Below are positions 18,938 to 26,495 of a stretch of 64,000 nt of DNA, piece by piece. The stretch comes from Hartmannibacter diazotrophicus (GTDB lineage: Bacteria; Pseudomonadota; Alphaproteobacteria; Rhizobiales; Pleomorphomonadaceae): assembly GCF_900231165.1 (NCBI RefSeq), contig NZ_LT960614.1, forward strand, positions 1,424,550-1,488,549, in the 5' to 3' direction. Both the position numbers and the translations under genes were made by a program. Under the pieces are notes generated by a model. That model ran no database searches. It was not told where the DNA came from and worked only from the letters and a program-made list of their open reading frames with translations. How positions within the stretch are numbered: the first letter of the stretch is position 1; every line of letters starts with the position of its first letter.

Positions 18938-19456
18938 ATGGTAAACCCGACACCCGAGAATGAGAACGATCCGCCCTTCTGGAAGGTGAAATCGCTCGAC
19001 GAGATGACGATGCCGGAGTGGGAAAGCCTCTGCGACGGCTGTGCGCGCTGCTGCCTGAACAAGCTTGAGGACGAGGACACCGGCGAGATCGCCTGGACCG
19101 ACATCGCCTGCCTTCTGCTGGACGGCGAAAGCTGCCGCTGCCGCGATTACCCGAACCGCCAGAAGACTGTGCCGGACTGTATTCCGCTCGACCCGGAGAC
19201 CGTGCGCTCGCTGTCCTGGCTGCCGCCGACCTGCGGCTATCGGCTGATCGACGAGGGCAGGGAGCTCTACTGGTGGCATCCGCTCGTTTCGGGTGATCCG
19301 GATACGGTTCATGCGGCGGGCGTCTCTGTCCGGGGCCGGACCGTCAGGGAAGAGGATTGGCCGCTGGAGCATTGGGAGGAGCGCCTCGTCGACTGGCCGT
19401 TGAAGGTGCCGAAGGCGGCGCGGCGAAACGCGAAGAAGGCCGATCCGGTCGAGTGA
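18938..19456 (+). CDS. YcgN/UPF0260 family cysteine-cluster protein
   Basis: This 172-residue cytoplasmic protein belongs to the YkgJ/UPF0260 Zn/Fe-chelating cluster family. The cluster cysteines are in [13 protein letters not shown], then [15 protein letters not shown] and VPDC, followed by the family pattern LPPTCGYRL. The function is not established. ATG 18938 has GGAG at 18929-18932, and family members begin with a similar [13 protein letters not shown] segment. The frame remains open for 860 codons upstream, but that part is antisense to the PBP gene and not coding. Divergent from pbp with a 102-base spacer. Confidence 0.9.
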   Translation: MVNPTPENENDPPFWKVKSLDEMTMPEWESLCDGCARCCLNKLEDEDTGEIAWTDIACLLLDGESCRCRDYPNRQKTVPDCIPLDPETVRSLSWLPPTCGYRLIDEGRELYWWHPLVSGDPDTVHAAGVSVRGRTVREEDWPLEHWEERLVDWPLKVPKAARRNAKKADPVE

Positions 19457-19484
19457 TTGACTGCGGCAATAAAGATAACAATTC

Positions 19485-19733
19485 CTCGATCGCAACGTTC
19501 CCCGCGAAACGATCCTCTATACCGACGAAAGCCGCATCTATGCTGAGGTCGGCACTGAGTACGCCGCTCATGAGACGGTCAAGCATTCCGCCGAGGAGTA
19601 CGTTCGCTGCACGATCCACACCAACACGATTGAGAACATGTTCTCAGTCTTCAAGCGCCGCGTGGATATCCGCAATTGCAGCAATAATTGCGGCTATCTG
19701 CGCGACAGCATTAATCGTCATTTCTTTTTCTAA
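19485..19733 (+). pseudogene. Remnant of an IS1595-type transposase
   Basis: The frame encodes LYTDESRIYAEVGTEYAAHE, then HSAEEYVRCTIHTNTIENMF and SVFKRR, which is the C-terminal catalytic region of IS1595-family transposases (DDE_Tnp_IS1595, with the TDES and HTNT-E motifs). No N-terminal part and no downstream end are present. The frame runs on for 25 unrelated codons to a stop at 19733. It is a decayed insertion-sequence fragment, a sign of past mobile DNA between the ycgN-type gene and the HEPN-like gene. Confidence 0.75.
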
Positions 19734-19873
19734 TTCCTATGGTGGCTTCTGATTTTTCAGACTGACTTCCTTCTTTATTACTTGAATCGCGATTAGGCTC
19801 TGGCGCCGCCTTGAGCATCCGCTTCAAAAGCTCGTCGCCCTTTTCCTGGTCTGTCTTTTTATCGGTGTCTGCC

Positions 19874-20425
19874 ATGGTTACCTCTTGGAAACCGCTTCCT
19901 TACCCCATCAGAGCCGATTCAAACCAAGACGACACATTCGTAGGAGTTGGCCTAAGCATGTCAGCTTGGGAAGGATTGGAATTCGAGCTCTCTAGGCTAC
20001 ATTCCTACTTCTGCAACGACCCGGATGGAGACGCGATTACCGAATATGGATCTGGCCGCATATTCCGCGACCGCATCGATATCCTATCACGAAAGGCAGA
20101 CAGCTATTTTGTTGGCCATTGCTCCCAAACCAAGGAAGCCCGTTTCTCTGAAATCGTTCGCGTTGCCACACATTTATCCGGGACAAGAAACGATATCGCC
20201 CATGGCATAGTGATGGACGTTTCAGGCATTCAACATTTCGTTCAAACAATAAAGCTTATCGAGAAAGGCATTCCTCAATACCTTCTCGTTCCTCCGATCC
20301 ACACAATACGGAAACATATAAACGGCCTTCCAGAATATGCCTTGAACTCGAAGCAGCTTAAATTGTTCGCAAAAACAACGATTGATTTCTTTCAATCAGT
20401 CGCTCAGTTCCGCAAATCTTTGTAG
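19874..20425 (+). CDS. HEPN-like protein of unknown function
   Basis: This 183-residue helical protein carries TRNDIAHG, an R-x4-H motif typical of HEPN-domain proteins (RNases, toxins and effectors of conflict systems), preceded by helices starting GLSMSAWEGLEFELSRLHSYF. The GC content is clearly below that of neighbours and codon use differs, consistent with horizontal transfer; an IS1595 scar lies immediately upstream. The start at 19874 gives the N-terminus WKPLPYPIRADSNQDD that similar proteins tend to have; ATG 19955 has a better ribosome-binding site. No antitoxin-type partner is obvious. HEPN assignment rests on the motif only. Confidence 0.55.
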   Translation: MVTSWKPLPYPIRADSNQDDTFVGVGLSMSAWEGLEFELSRLHSYFCNDPDGDAITEYGSGRIFRDRIDILSRKADSYFVGHCSQTKEARFSEIVRVATHLSGTRNDIAHGIVMDVSGIQHFVQTIKLIEKGIPQYLLVPPIHTIRKHINGLPEYALNSKQLKLFAKTTIDFFQSVAQFRKSL

Positions 20426-20428
20426 GTT

Positions 20429-20602
20429 TCAAGAACGCATATCGCCATAGCGTGAGCCCTCGTATCTGCTCACCTCGAAACATCGCATGAGAGCGCCAGA
20501 AGCCGCCCCAATCTCGTCTGCCGTGAAACCTTCAGGAACAAAAATCCCCCTCCCGTCGAAGACCTCATAAGCTCCGCTTTTTTGGATGCAGCCCTCATCC
20601 AT
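20429..20602 (-). CDS. Small hypothetical protein (weak)
   Basis: This 57-residue frame is convergent with the HEPN-like gene, with 3 bases between stops. The product contains YEVFDGRGIFVPEGFTADEI and a short helix (GAASGALMRCFEVSRYEG). It reads like a protein but I know no family, and no ribosome-binding site is visible for ATG 20602 or for TTG 20623. It is kept because its codons are protein-like and it fills the gap before the GTA promoter. Confidence 0.3.
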   Translation of the reverse strand: MDEGCIQKSGAYEVFDGRGIFVPEGFTADEIGAASGALMRCFEVSRYEGSRYGDMRS

Positions 20603-20643
20603 AGGACTAGATGCCGGTTTCAAGGTGCGTCACGTACATGATG

Positions 20644-20674
20644 CAGAAAAAATTCCTATAGGAAAAAATTCCTT
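20644..20674. promoter_or_regulatory. Tandem operator-like repeats at the GTA promoter
   Basis: GAAAAAATTCCT occurs twice, at 20646-20657 and 20662-20673, 16 bases apart. The second copy is the perfect dyad AGGAA-AAAA-TTCCT and overlaps the -35 hexamer. A 12-bp palindrome, TTCCTATAGGAA (20653-20664), bridges the two copies. The 17 bases at 20658-20674 match the sequence upstream of the DUF6456 regulator at 16 positions. Confidence 0.65.
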
Positions 20675-20701
20675 GACACCGTGACGATGGTGAGATAGGG
20701 T
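20673..20701 (+). promoter_or_regulatory. Predicted promoter of the GTA cluster
   Basis: TTGACA (20673-20678), a 17-base spacer and TAGGGT (20696-20701) form a sigma-70-like promoter, with an imperfect -10 that would suit an activator. The first gene starts at 20797. Confidence 0.6.
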
Positions 20702-20728
20702 TTTGCCATGATCCGATAGGTGCGAACG

Positions 20729-20762
20729 ACGGGCTGCCTCCAACGAGGCCGGCCCGTTTTTT
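20729..20762 (+). terminator. Intrinsic terminator/attenuator in the GTA leader
   Basis: The stem ACGGGC/GCCCGT continues after a small bulge with GCCTC/GAGGC around a CAAC loop, and is followed by six T. It lies between the predicted GTA promoter and the first gene. It could limit read-through into the cluster or end a short leader RNA of about 55 bases. Confidence 0.7.
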
Positions 20763-20796
20763 ATTGGCCCATCGGGCGGACGAAAGGACGAAGCCG

Positions 20797-21279
20797 ATGG
20801 CCGCCAGGGACGAAGAGCCGGCCGGTGCGAACGGCCCGGACGAGGTGCCGGAGCCGGTGACGCCATCTCGGGCAAGGCTTGCTGCAGGGGCGGCGAAAAA
20901 GACATCGGCAAGGACGGTGACCAAGAAGACGGCCGAGACCTCAGCCGCCATGCTGAAGCGTCTGCGCCGGACGCTGGCCCGCCAGATCGAACGGATCGAG
21001 ACTTATTTCGAGGAGGACGTGCTGATCGACGACAAGGGCGCGCGGACGCTTTCGACGCTGACGAAGACGCTGGAAAACGTGATCGACCTGGAAAGCGCCG
21101 AACGGAGGGCCCGTGAGGAAGAGACGCGAAAGTCCGATGGGACCTCTGCCGACGACGCCGATGACGACCGGTTCCGCGACGCGCTTGCAAAGCGCATTGG
21201 CGCAATGCTGGCGGACCGGACATCTGCCTGCGATCCTCTCGTCGCTGGATCGGAGCACGCTGGAGCGGCTGGCGAGTGA
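20797..21279 (+). CDS. GTA small terminase-like protein (g1 position)
   Basis: This 160-residue protein sits at the head of the GTA cluster where RcGTA has g1 (small terminase, TerS). Residues 1-45 are Ala/Pro/Glu-rich and disordered. The central helical part, LKRLRRTLARQIERIETYFE, then DDKGARTLSTLTKTLENVID, is the TerS-like oligomerisation region. ATG 20797 has AGGA at 20785-20788. Its 3' end overlaps terL by 167 bases if terL starts at the first possible codon. It would present host DNA to the large terminase without phage-like sequence choice. Confidence 0.75.
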   Translation: MAARDEEPAGANGPDEVPEPVTPSRARLAAGAAKKTSARTVTKKTAETSAAMLKRLRRTLARQIERIETYFEEDVLIDDKGARTLSTLTKTLENVIDLESAERRAREEETRKSDGTSADDADDDRFRDALAKRIGAMLADRTSACDPLVAGSEHAGAAGE

Positions 21280-22501
21280 CTGGTGGCTGCTCGGCCGCCT
21301 CGACCAGTTGCCGCCGCCCGGCGACTGGACCGTCTGGCTGGTGCTTGGCGGACGCGGCGCCGGCAAGACACGCACGGGCGCCGAATGGGTTCGCGGCGTC
21401 GTCGGCGGCAGGCCGCCCTTCGCGGCCATGCCGGCCGGGCGGATCGCGCTGGTGGGGGAGACCTTTGCCGACGTGCGCGATGTGATGATCGAGGGCGTTT
21501 CCGGGTTGCTGACGATCCATTCGCGGACGGATCGCCCGGTCTGGTCGCCGAGCCGGCGGCTCCTGGAGTGGCCGAACGGGGCAATCGCGCAGGCGTTTTC
21601 GGCGGAAGATCCGGAAGCGCTGCGCGGACCGCAGTTCGATGCCGCCTGGGCCGATGAACTGGCCAAATGGCGCCATCCGGACGCTGCCTGGGACATGTTG
21701 CAATTCGGCCTGCGCCTTGGCGAGCAACCGCGGCAGGTGGTGACGACGACGCCGCGCCCGATCCCCTTGCTGCGGCGCCTGATGGCAGCGCCCCTGACCG
21801 CGATGAGCCATGCAAAGACGAGCGCCAACGCGGCCTTTCTGGCGCCAGGCTTCCTGACCGCGATCACCGGTCGCTATCAGGGAACGCGCCTTGGACGGCA
21901 GGAACTCGACGGCGAATTTCTGGAGGACAGGCCCGACGCGCTCTGGCAGCGCGACCAGATCGAGGCGATCCGGATCGACGGCCGGCCGGAACTGTCTCGC
22001 ATCGTGATCGCGGTCGACCCGCCGGCAAGTTCCACACGGCGCTCGGATGCCTGCGGCATCGTTGCGGCCGGGGTCGATGCGTCCGGGATTGGCTTCGTAC
22101 TGGCGGACGCCTCCATTCAGGGCGCGCGGCCGGAAGTCTGGGCGCGGCGGGCGGTCGGCCTTTATCATGCCGAGGAGGCCGACGCGCTGGTGGCCGAGGT
22201 GAACCAGGGCGGCGACATGGTGGCCGCCGTCATCCGCGAGATCGACGCCGGCGTGCCGGTGCGCGAGGTGCGGGCAACGCGTGGCAAGTGGCTGCGCGCC
22301 GAACCGGTGGCCGCGCTATATGCCCAGGGACGGGTGCGCCATGCCAGCACCTTCCCGGAACTGGAAGACGAAATGACCGACTTCGGCCTCGACGGCCTGT
22401 CGGGCGGCCGATCGCCCGACCGGTTGGACGCGCTCGTCTGGGCGCTCACCTTCCTGATGCTGCGGGACGCTGCCGCGCCGCGTGTACGCAGCCTCCGTTA
22501 A
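21113..22501 (+). CDS. GTA large terminase (g2)
   Basis: This up to 462-residue packaging motor and nuclease is RcGTA g2-like. The ATPase domain has Walker A GGRGAGKTRTGAEW and the acidic Walker B region AAWADELAKW. The RNase H-like nuclease has VIAVDPPASS, VAEVNQGGDMV and DRLDALVWALTFLML. It fills heads with host DNA in GTAs. The first possible start is GTG 21113 with GGAGG upstream; ATG 21137 and ATG 21161 are equally plausible and reduce the overlap with g1. The portal gene follows after 78 bases. Confidence 0.92.
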   Translation: MRKRRESPMGPLPTTPMTTGSATRLQSALAQCWRTGHLPAILSSLDRSTLERLASDWWLLGRLDQLPPPGDWTVWLVLGGRGAGKTRTGAEWVRGVVGGRPPFAAMPAGRIALVGETFADVRDVMIEGVSGLLTIHSRTDRPVWSPSRRLLEWPNGAIAQAFSAEDPEALRGPQFDAAWADELAKWRHPDAAWDMLQFGLRLGEQPRQVVTTTPRPIPLLRRLMAAPLTAMSHAKTSANAAFLAPGFLTAITGRYQGTRLGRQELDGEFLEDRPDALWQRDQIEAIRIDGRPELSRIVIAVDPPASSTRRSDACGIVAAGVDASGIGFVLADASIQGARPEVWARRAVGLYHAEEADALVAEVNQGGDMVAAVIREIDAGVPVREVRATRGKWLRAEPVAALYAQGRVRHASTFPELEDEMTDFGLDGLSGGRSPDRLDALVWALTFLMLRDAAAPRVRSLR

Positions 22502-22579
22502 CGATGGCCGGATCGCTGCAGGATCAAGCCCGGCGATCCGCTCCCAAAACCCGATAGATCAACCAACAGGAAGGTCCCG

Positions 22580-23839
22580 ATGGTCTTTTCCTTTCTTCGC
22601 CGAGCCCTCGGGGCCGGGGAGCGGGCCGATGCGCGCCATGAAGTCGGCCTGCAGAAGGCCCCTTCCCAGGAGAAGGCATCGCGCACCGGCGCTGTCATCG
22701 CGCTTTCCGGCACGGGGCGTGCGGTCTGGACGCCGCGCGACTATGCCAGGCTGACCCGTGAGGGCTTCACCAAAAATCCGGTGGTCTACCGGGCCGTGCG
22801 CTTGTTGGCGGAGGCGGTCGGCAGCGTGCCGCTGCTTCTCACGAAGGATGGTGTGGAACAGGAGACGCATCCGGCCCTCGATCTCCTGAAGGCGCCGAAC
22901 CCGACGTGCTCGCGCGCCGACTTCCTCGAGGCCCTGATCGGCTATCTGCTTCTTTCTGGCAATGCCTATGTCGAGATGGTGCGGCTCGGCGGGCCGCCGA
23001 GCGAACTCTATGCCCTTCGCCCCGACCGCATGCGTGTCGTTGCCGGCAGCGACGGTTGGCCCGCCGGTTTCGACTACACGGCCGGTGGTCGTACGGTCCA
23101 GTTCCGCGAGGGGGCGGACGGCGTCATGCCGGTCCTGCACCTGAGGCTCGCCCATCCGCTCGACGACCATTATGGGCTCGCACCGCTGGAGGCGGCCCAG
23201 ACCAGCCTCGACATCCATAACGCCGCCGCGACCTGGAACAAGGCGCTGCTGGACAACGCCGCAAGGCCGTCCGGCGCGCTCGTCTACCAGGGGACGGGCG
23301 GACTGACGGACGAGCAGTTCGAACGGCTGAAACAGGAACTCGCTGAGGGCTACGAGGGCGCGACGAACGCCGGCCGTCCGATGCTTCTGGAAGGCGGGCT
23401 CGACTGGAAGATGATGTCGCTGAGCCCGCGCGACATGGACTTCATGGAGGCGCGCAACGGCGCGGCGAGGGACATCGCACTCGCCTTCGGCGTGCCGCCG
23501 ATGCTGCTGGGCATTCCGGGCGATGCAACCTATGCGAATTATGCCGAGGCGAACCGGGCCTTCTGGCGGCAGGCTGTTCTGCCTCTCGTCATGCGTGTGT
23601 CCGAGCGCCTTGCTACGTGGCTCGGCCAGGCCTATGGCGAGACCCTCGCGCTCGTGCCCGACACCGATCAGATCACGGCGCTGGCGTCCGAGCGCGGCGA
23701 GCTCTGGGCGCGGGTGAGCGCGGCCGACTTCCTGACCGTGAACGAGAAGCGCGCCGCACTCGGCTATGGCCCGCTGCCCGGGGGCGACGGCGGACCCACC
23801 GCGACGGGTACGCGGAGCAAGGAAGCAAGCCTTGGATGA
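22580..23839 (+). CDS. GTA portal protein, HK97 family (g3)
   Basis: This 419-residue Phage_portal/HK97-type protein forms the dodecameric DNA channel at the unique capsid vertex. Recognisable segments are PRDYARLTREGFTKNPVVYR, LFGYLLLSGNAY-type sequence (LIGYLLLSGNAYVEMVRL) and the C-terminal GDATYANYAEANRAFWRQ, a hallmark of HK97 portals. Start ATG 22580 has a GGAAGG-type site just upstream. The stop overlaps the next small gene (TTGGATGA). Confidence 0.93.
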   Translation: MVFSFLRRALGAGERADARHEVGLQKAPSQEKASRTGAVIALSGTGRAVWTPRDYARLTREGFTKNPVVYRAVRLLAEAVGSVPLLLTKDGVEQETHPALDLLKAPNPTCSRADFLEALIGYLLLSGNAYVEMVRLGGPPSELYALRPDRMRVVAGSDGWPAGFDYTAGGRTVQFREGADGVMPVLHLRLAHPLDDHYGLAPLEAAQTSLDIHNAAATWNKALLDNAARPSGALVYQGTGGLTDEQFERLKQELAEGYEGATNAGRPMLLEGGLDWKMMSLSPRDMDFMEARNGAARDIALAFGVPPMLLGIPGDATYANYAEANRAFWRQAVLPLVMRVSERLATWLGQAYGETLALVPDTDQITALASERGELWARVSAADFLTVNEKRAALGYGPLPGGDGGPTATGTRSKEASLG

Positions 23840-24026
23840 GCCGGTCAAAGTCTTCGCCGAGCGTGGCGACCTTGCCCATCTCGCGCTCTTCCTCTGGGCC
23901 TCGAGCGCGAGCTTCCTGCTGACCCTGACACTGCGGGAACTGGGCGCGGCGAACCGGCGCTTCAACGATTTCGTCGCCGAGATCGCCAAGTTGAATCAAC
24001 ACTTCAACGACCGGGATCGGCGCTAG
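23832..24026 (+). CDS. GTA small membrane protein at the g3.5 position
   Basis: This 64-residue protein begins at TTG 23832, inside the last codons of the portal gene, with AAGGAAG at 23819-23825. It contains a single hydrophobic helix (LAHLALFLWASSASFLLTLT) and an amphipathic C-terminal helix (RRFNDFVAEIAKLNQHFN). RcGTA has a small gene, g3.5 (rcc01685, head formation), at the same place; I infer correspondence from position and have not shown sequence similarity. A longer frame from ATG 23766 is antisense or overlapping and less likely. Confidence 0.6.
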   Translation: MDEPVKVFAERGDLAHLALFLWASSASFLLTLTLRELGAANRRFNDFVAEIAKLNQHFNDRDRR

Positions 24027-24280
24027 CGAGCGCCACGAAAAGGCATGGGTTCCCCACCTCAAGTCGCCGCCAAAACCGTGTTGAATCAATGTCGCAAGAC
24101 GGCTGACCGGCGCCCGAAGGGTGAATCAATCTGCGAGCGCCCCGATCCAAGAGTCTGAAGCGACTCAGGAAAAGCCAAACACTTGAATCAATGTTTCAAC
24201 CGCCCGAACGGCCGGCTTCCGGACCGGCGAGGAGGTCTCGATGATCCCGCTGAATCAGTCTGTGAGGCGGCTGAATCTTT
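23991..24280. repeat. Cluster of TGAATC repeats / GANTC sites
   Basis: TGAATC occurs six times (23992, 24082, 24122, 24184, 24251, 24272). Five copies extend to TGAATCA(A/G) and are often preceded by T or G, giving NTG-AAT-CAR. GAGTC (24151) and GACTC (24162) add two more GANTC pentamers and form a 5-bp inverted repeat. GANTC is the recognition site of the alphaproteobacterial cell-cycle methylase CcrM. About one site would be expected by chance in 290 bases of this composition. The spacing is irregular (90, 40, 62, 67, 21), so this is not a CRISPR array. Confidence 0.7.
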
Positions 24281-24414
24281 TTCTCCACCTGCGTCCGGCA
24301 CCCGACGCCAGGAGGGTGTTCGCCTCCTTCGCCAACGGACTGGAGCATCTTCTTTCGGGCGCGGCGCCGCGGGTGCGTTTGCCGCTCGACATGAAGAACG
24401 GGAGGCACTCCTGA
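24241..24414 (+). CDS. Small GTA-cluster protein, 57 residues
   Basis: This short gene between g3.5 and the prohead protease has the best ribosome-binding site of the region, GGAGGT at 24231-24236. Its stop overlaps the protease start (TGATG at 24412-24416). The product, MIPLNQSVRRLNLFLHLRP followed by a helix FASFANGLEHLLSGAAPRVR, is basic, with no known domain. A competing frame starting at TTG 24183 would extend the protease N-terminus by 77 residues instead. I favour the short gene because of the site and the coupling. Confidence 0.55.
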   Translation: MIPLNQSVRRLNLFLHLRPAPDARRVFASFANGLEHLLSGAAPRVRLPLDMKNGRHS

Positions 24415-25016
24415 TGGGCCCGGTCGAGGTCTTGGCGACGACCCCACCGGAGCGGTGCGTCGCGCCGGTGGCTCACGCAGTCGATGGAGCAACAGGTCGG
24501 TTCAGCGGCTATGCCAGCCTCTTCGGCGTGGCCGATCTTTCCGGCGACATCATCCTGCCGGGCGCCTTCGCTGCCAGCCTCCGGCGACGGGGACTGGATG
24601 GCGTGAAGCTTCTCTACCAGCACGACGTGCGCGAGCCGATCGGCCGCTGGCTGTCGGTCCGGGAGGACGCGACGGGCCTCTTCGTCGAGGGCGAGCTTCA
24701 GTTACAGGTTGCAAGGGCGGCGGAAGCCTGGGCCCTTCTGCGGTCGGGCATTCTCGACGGGCTTTCGATCGGGTTTCGCGCTATGCGGGCGGACCGGAAT
24801 CGTGCCGGCGGGCATCGTCATCTCACCGAGATCGACCTTTGGGAGGTCTCGCTGGTGACCTTTCCGATGCAGCCGGGTGCCCGCGTGACCGAGGTTCGCG
24901 GTGGGGAGGCGAGTGTCGGCGCCGTGGCGGCGAGGCGCCTGCCGAATGGCCCATCGCAGCCGCTGGCAAGGACAATCCGGCGGGCGGCAGGTCGGCTGAA
25001 GACGTCGCTCCGCTGA
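24414..25016 (+). CDS. GTA prohead protease, HK97 family (g4)
   Basis: This 200-residue serine protease of the Peptidase_U35/HK97 gp4 family matures the capsid shell. It has the family strands RFSGYASLFGVADLSGDIIL and GAFAASLRRR, the His in LLYQHDVREPIGRW, the Ser in LDGLSIGFRAMRA, and EIDLWEVSLVTFPMQPGA. ATG 24414 has GGGAGG about 8 bases upstream and shares its A with the preceding stop. RcGTA and HK97 have the protease in this same place before the capsid gene. Confidence 0.92.
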   Translation: MGPVEVLATTPPERCVAPVAHAVDGATGRFSGYASLFGVADLSGDIILPGAFAASLRRRGLDGVKLLYQHDVREPIGRWLSVREDATGLFVEGELQLQVARAAEAWALLRSGILDGLSIGFRAMRADRNRAGGHRHLTEIDLWEVSLVTFPMQPGARVTEVRGGEASVGAVAARRLPNGPSQPLARTIRRAAGRLKTSLR

Positions 25017-25088
25017 CGAACGCATGCGGCGTGGCGGGACGTTCCGCACCTGCCGCTTCAAAATTTTCCAACAGATCGAGGACACCAG

Positions 25089-26345
25089 ATGAGCATCGAT
25101 GATGTGACCCCTTCCGCGCGCGCCGGCTCCGAGGACGTGTCGGCTGCCTTCAACGACTTCATGAGCGCCTTCGAGGACTTTCGCTCGGTGAACGATGCCC
25201 GGCTCGGCGAGCTGGAGCGCCGGGCGGTCGATCCGCTGACGGTGGAAAAGCTTGAGCGCATCGAACGCGCGCTTGACGAGCGCAAGGCCGATCTGGATCG
25301 CCTGACGACCCGCGCCCTGCGTCCGCCGATGGGCGGACAGCGTGAGCGCGGCGCCGCCGCCGAGGCGCATGTGCTGGAGCATCGCGACGCCTTTCACGCC
25401 TACATGCGCTCCGGCGCTGACAACGGTCTGAAGAGCCTGGAGGCCAAGGCGCTGTCGGTCGGCTCCGGCCCCGATGGCGGCTATCTGGTGCCCGACGAGA
25501 CGGAGGCTGAGATCGGCCGCCGGCTCGCGGCGCTCTCGCCGATCCGCGCGCTGTCGACCGTGCGCACTGTATCGTCGGCGACCTACAAGAAGCCCTTCTC
25601 GATTTCCGGCCCGGCTGTCGGCTGGGTGGGCGAGACGGCGGCGCGACCGCAGACGGGCGGCCCGACGCTCGCTGAACTGACCTATCCTACCATGGAGCTC
25701 TATGCCATGCCGGCGGCGACCCAGACGCTGCTGGACGATGCGGCCGTCGACGTCGATGCCTGGCTTGCCGACGAGATCGAGCAGGCCTTCGCCGCGCAGG
25801 AGGGGACGGCTTTCGTCACCGGCGACGGATCGTCGAAGCCGACCGGCTTCCTCAGCGTGACGACGGTGGCCGAGGAGAGCTGGGCCTGGGGCAAGCTCGG
25901 ATACGTGCTGACCGGCGCGAGCGGCGCCTTTGCCTCCGCCTCGCCGGCGGACGCCCTCGTCGATCTCGTCTACTCGCTCAAGGCCGGCTATCGCCAGAAC
26001 GCCAACTTCGTTCTGAACAGGTCGACCCAGGCGGCCGTCCGCAAGCTCAAGGACGCCGACGGAAACTATCTCTGGCAGCCCCCCGCGACCGCCGATGGCC
26101 GGGCGAGCCTGTTGAGCTTCCCCGTCGCCGAGGTGGAGGACATGCCGGACATCGGTGCGAACATGATGGCGATCGCCTTCGGCGACTTCCGCCGCGGCTA
26201 TCTCGTGGTCGACCGGACCGGCGTGCGTGTCCTGCGCGATCCCTATTCGGCCAAGCCCTATGTGCTCTTCTACACGACCAAGCGGGTCGGCGGCGGCGTC
26301 CAGGATTTCGACGCGATCAAGCTTTTGAAGTTCGGCACGGCCTGA
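25089..26345 (+). CDS. GTA major capsid protein, HK97 fold (g5)
   Basis: This 418-residue HK97 gp5-like protein has an N-terminal coiled-coil scaffold (delta) domain, about residues 15-100 (FEDFRSVNDARLGELERR, VEKLERIERALDERKADL), that the protease would remove. The capsid fold follows (SVGSGPDGGYLVPDETEAEI, TLLDDAAVDVDAWLADEI, FVTGDGSSKPTGFL). The C-terminus has FYTTKRVGGGVQDFDAIKLL. The AT-rich ATTTTCC sequence just upstream precedes GATCGAGG. A strong hairpin follows, which could set capsid expression apart from the tail genes. Confidence 0.95.
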   Translation: MSIDDVTPSARAGSEDVSAAFNDFMSAFEDFRSVNDARLGELERRAVDPLTVEKLERIERALDERKADLDRLTTRALRPPMGGQRERGAAAEAHVLEHRDAFHAYMRSGADNGLKSLEAKALSVGSGPDGGYLVPDETEAEIGRRLAALSPIRALSTVRTVSSATYKKPFSISGPAVGWVGETAARPQTGGPTLAELTYPTMELYAMPAATQTLLDDAAVDVDAWLADEIEQAFAAQEGTAFVTGDGSSKPTGFLSVTTVAEESWAWGKLGYVLTGASGAFASASPADALVDLVYSLKAGYRQNANFVLNRSTQAAVRKLKDADGNYLWQPPATADGRASLLSFPVAEVEDMPDIGANMMAIAFGDFRRGYLVVDRTGVRVLRDPYSAKPYVLFYTTKRVGGGVQDFDAIKLLKFGTA

Positions 26346-26458
26346 CGCGGCAGGGCGAAAGGCGCGCGCGTCCCCCTCGCGCGCCGATCCGTTCTCAGGC
26401 GCGTTTTCTCCCCCGCAGCGCGCCCCAGAACCGCCTGGCGCACGGCCTGCCGGCCCGC

Positions 26459-26495
26459 GACCCCGCCGCCCTCCCTCGGCGGGGTCGCAAATTTT
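26459..26495 (+). terminator. Strong hairpin with T-rich tail after the capsid gene
   Basis: A perfect 10-bp stem, GACCCCGCCG/CGGCGGGGTC, closes an 8-base loop and is followed by GCAAATTTT. A second hairpin (GGCGCGCG/CGCGCGCC, 26361-26368 and 26378-26385) lies closer to the stop without a T tract. Together they are a probable partial terminator. Confidence 0.65.

Noticed and set aside
23991-24280. Repeated TGAATCAAT as a CRISPR array
   Set aside because: Repeats are only 7-10 bases with irregular spacing and no cas genes are present; it is better described as a GANTC cluster.
24183-24413. Prohead protease beginning at TTG 24183 with 77 more residues
   Set aside because: Weak ribosome-binding site, unlike the HK97 protease start; the overlapping 57-codon gene has GGAGGT and a TGATG junction. 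Kept as an alternative.
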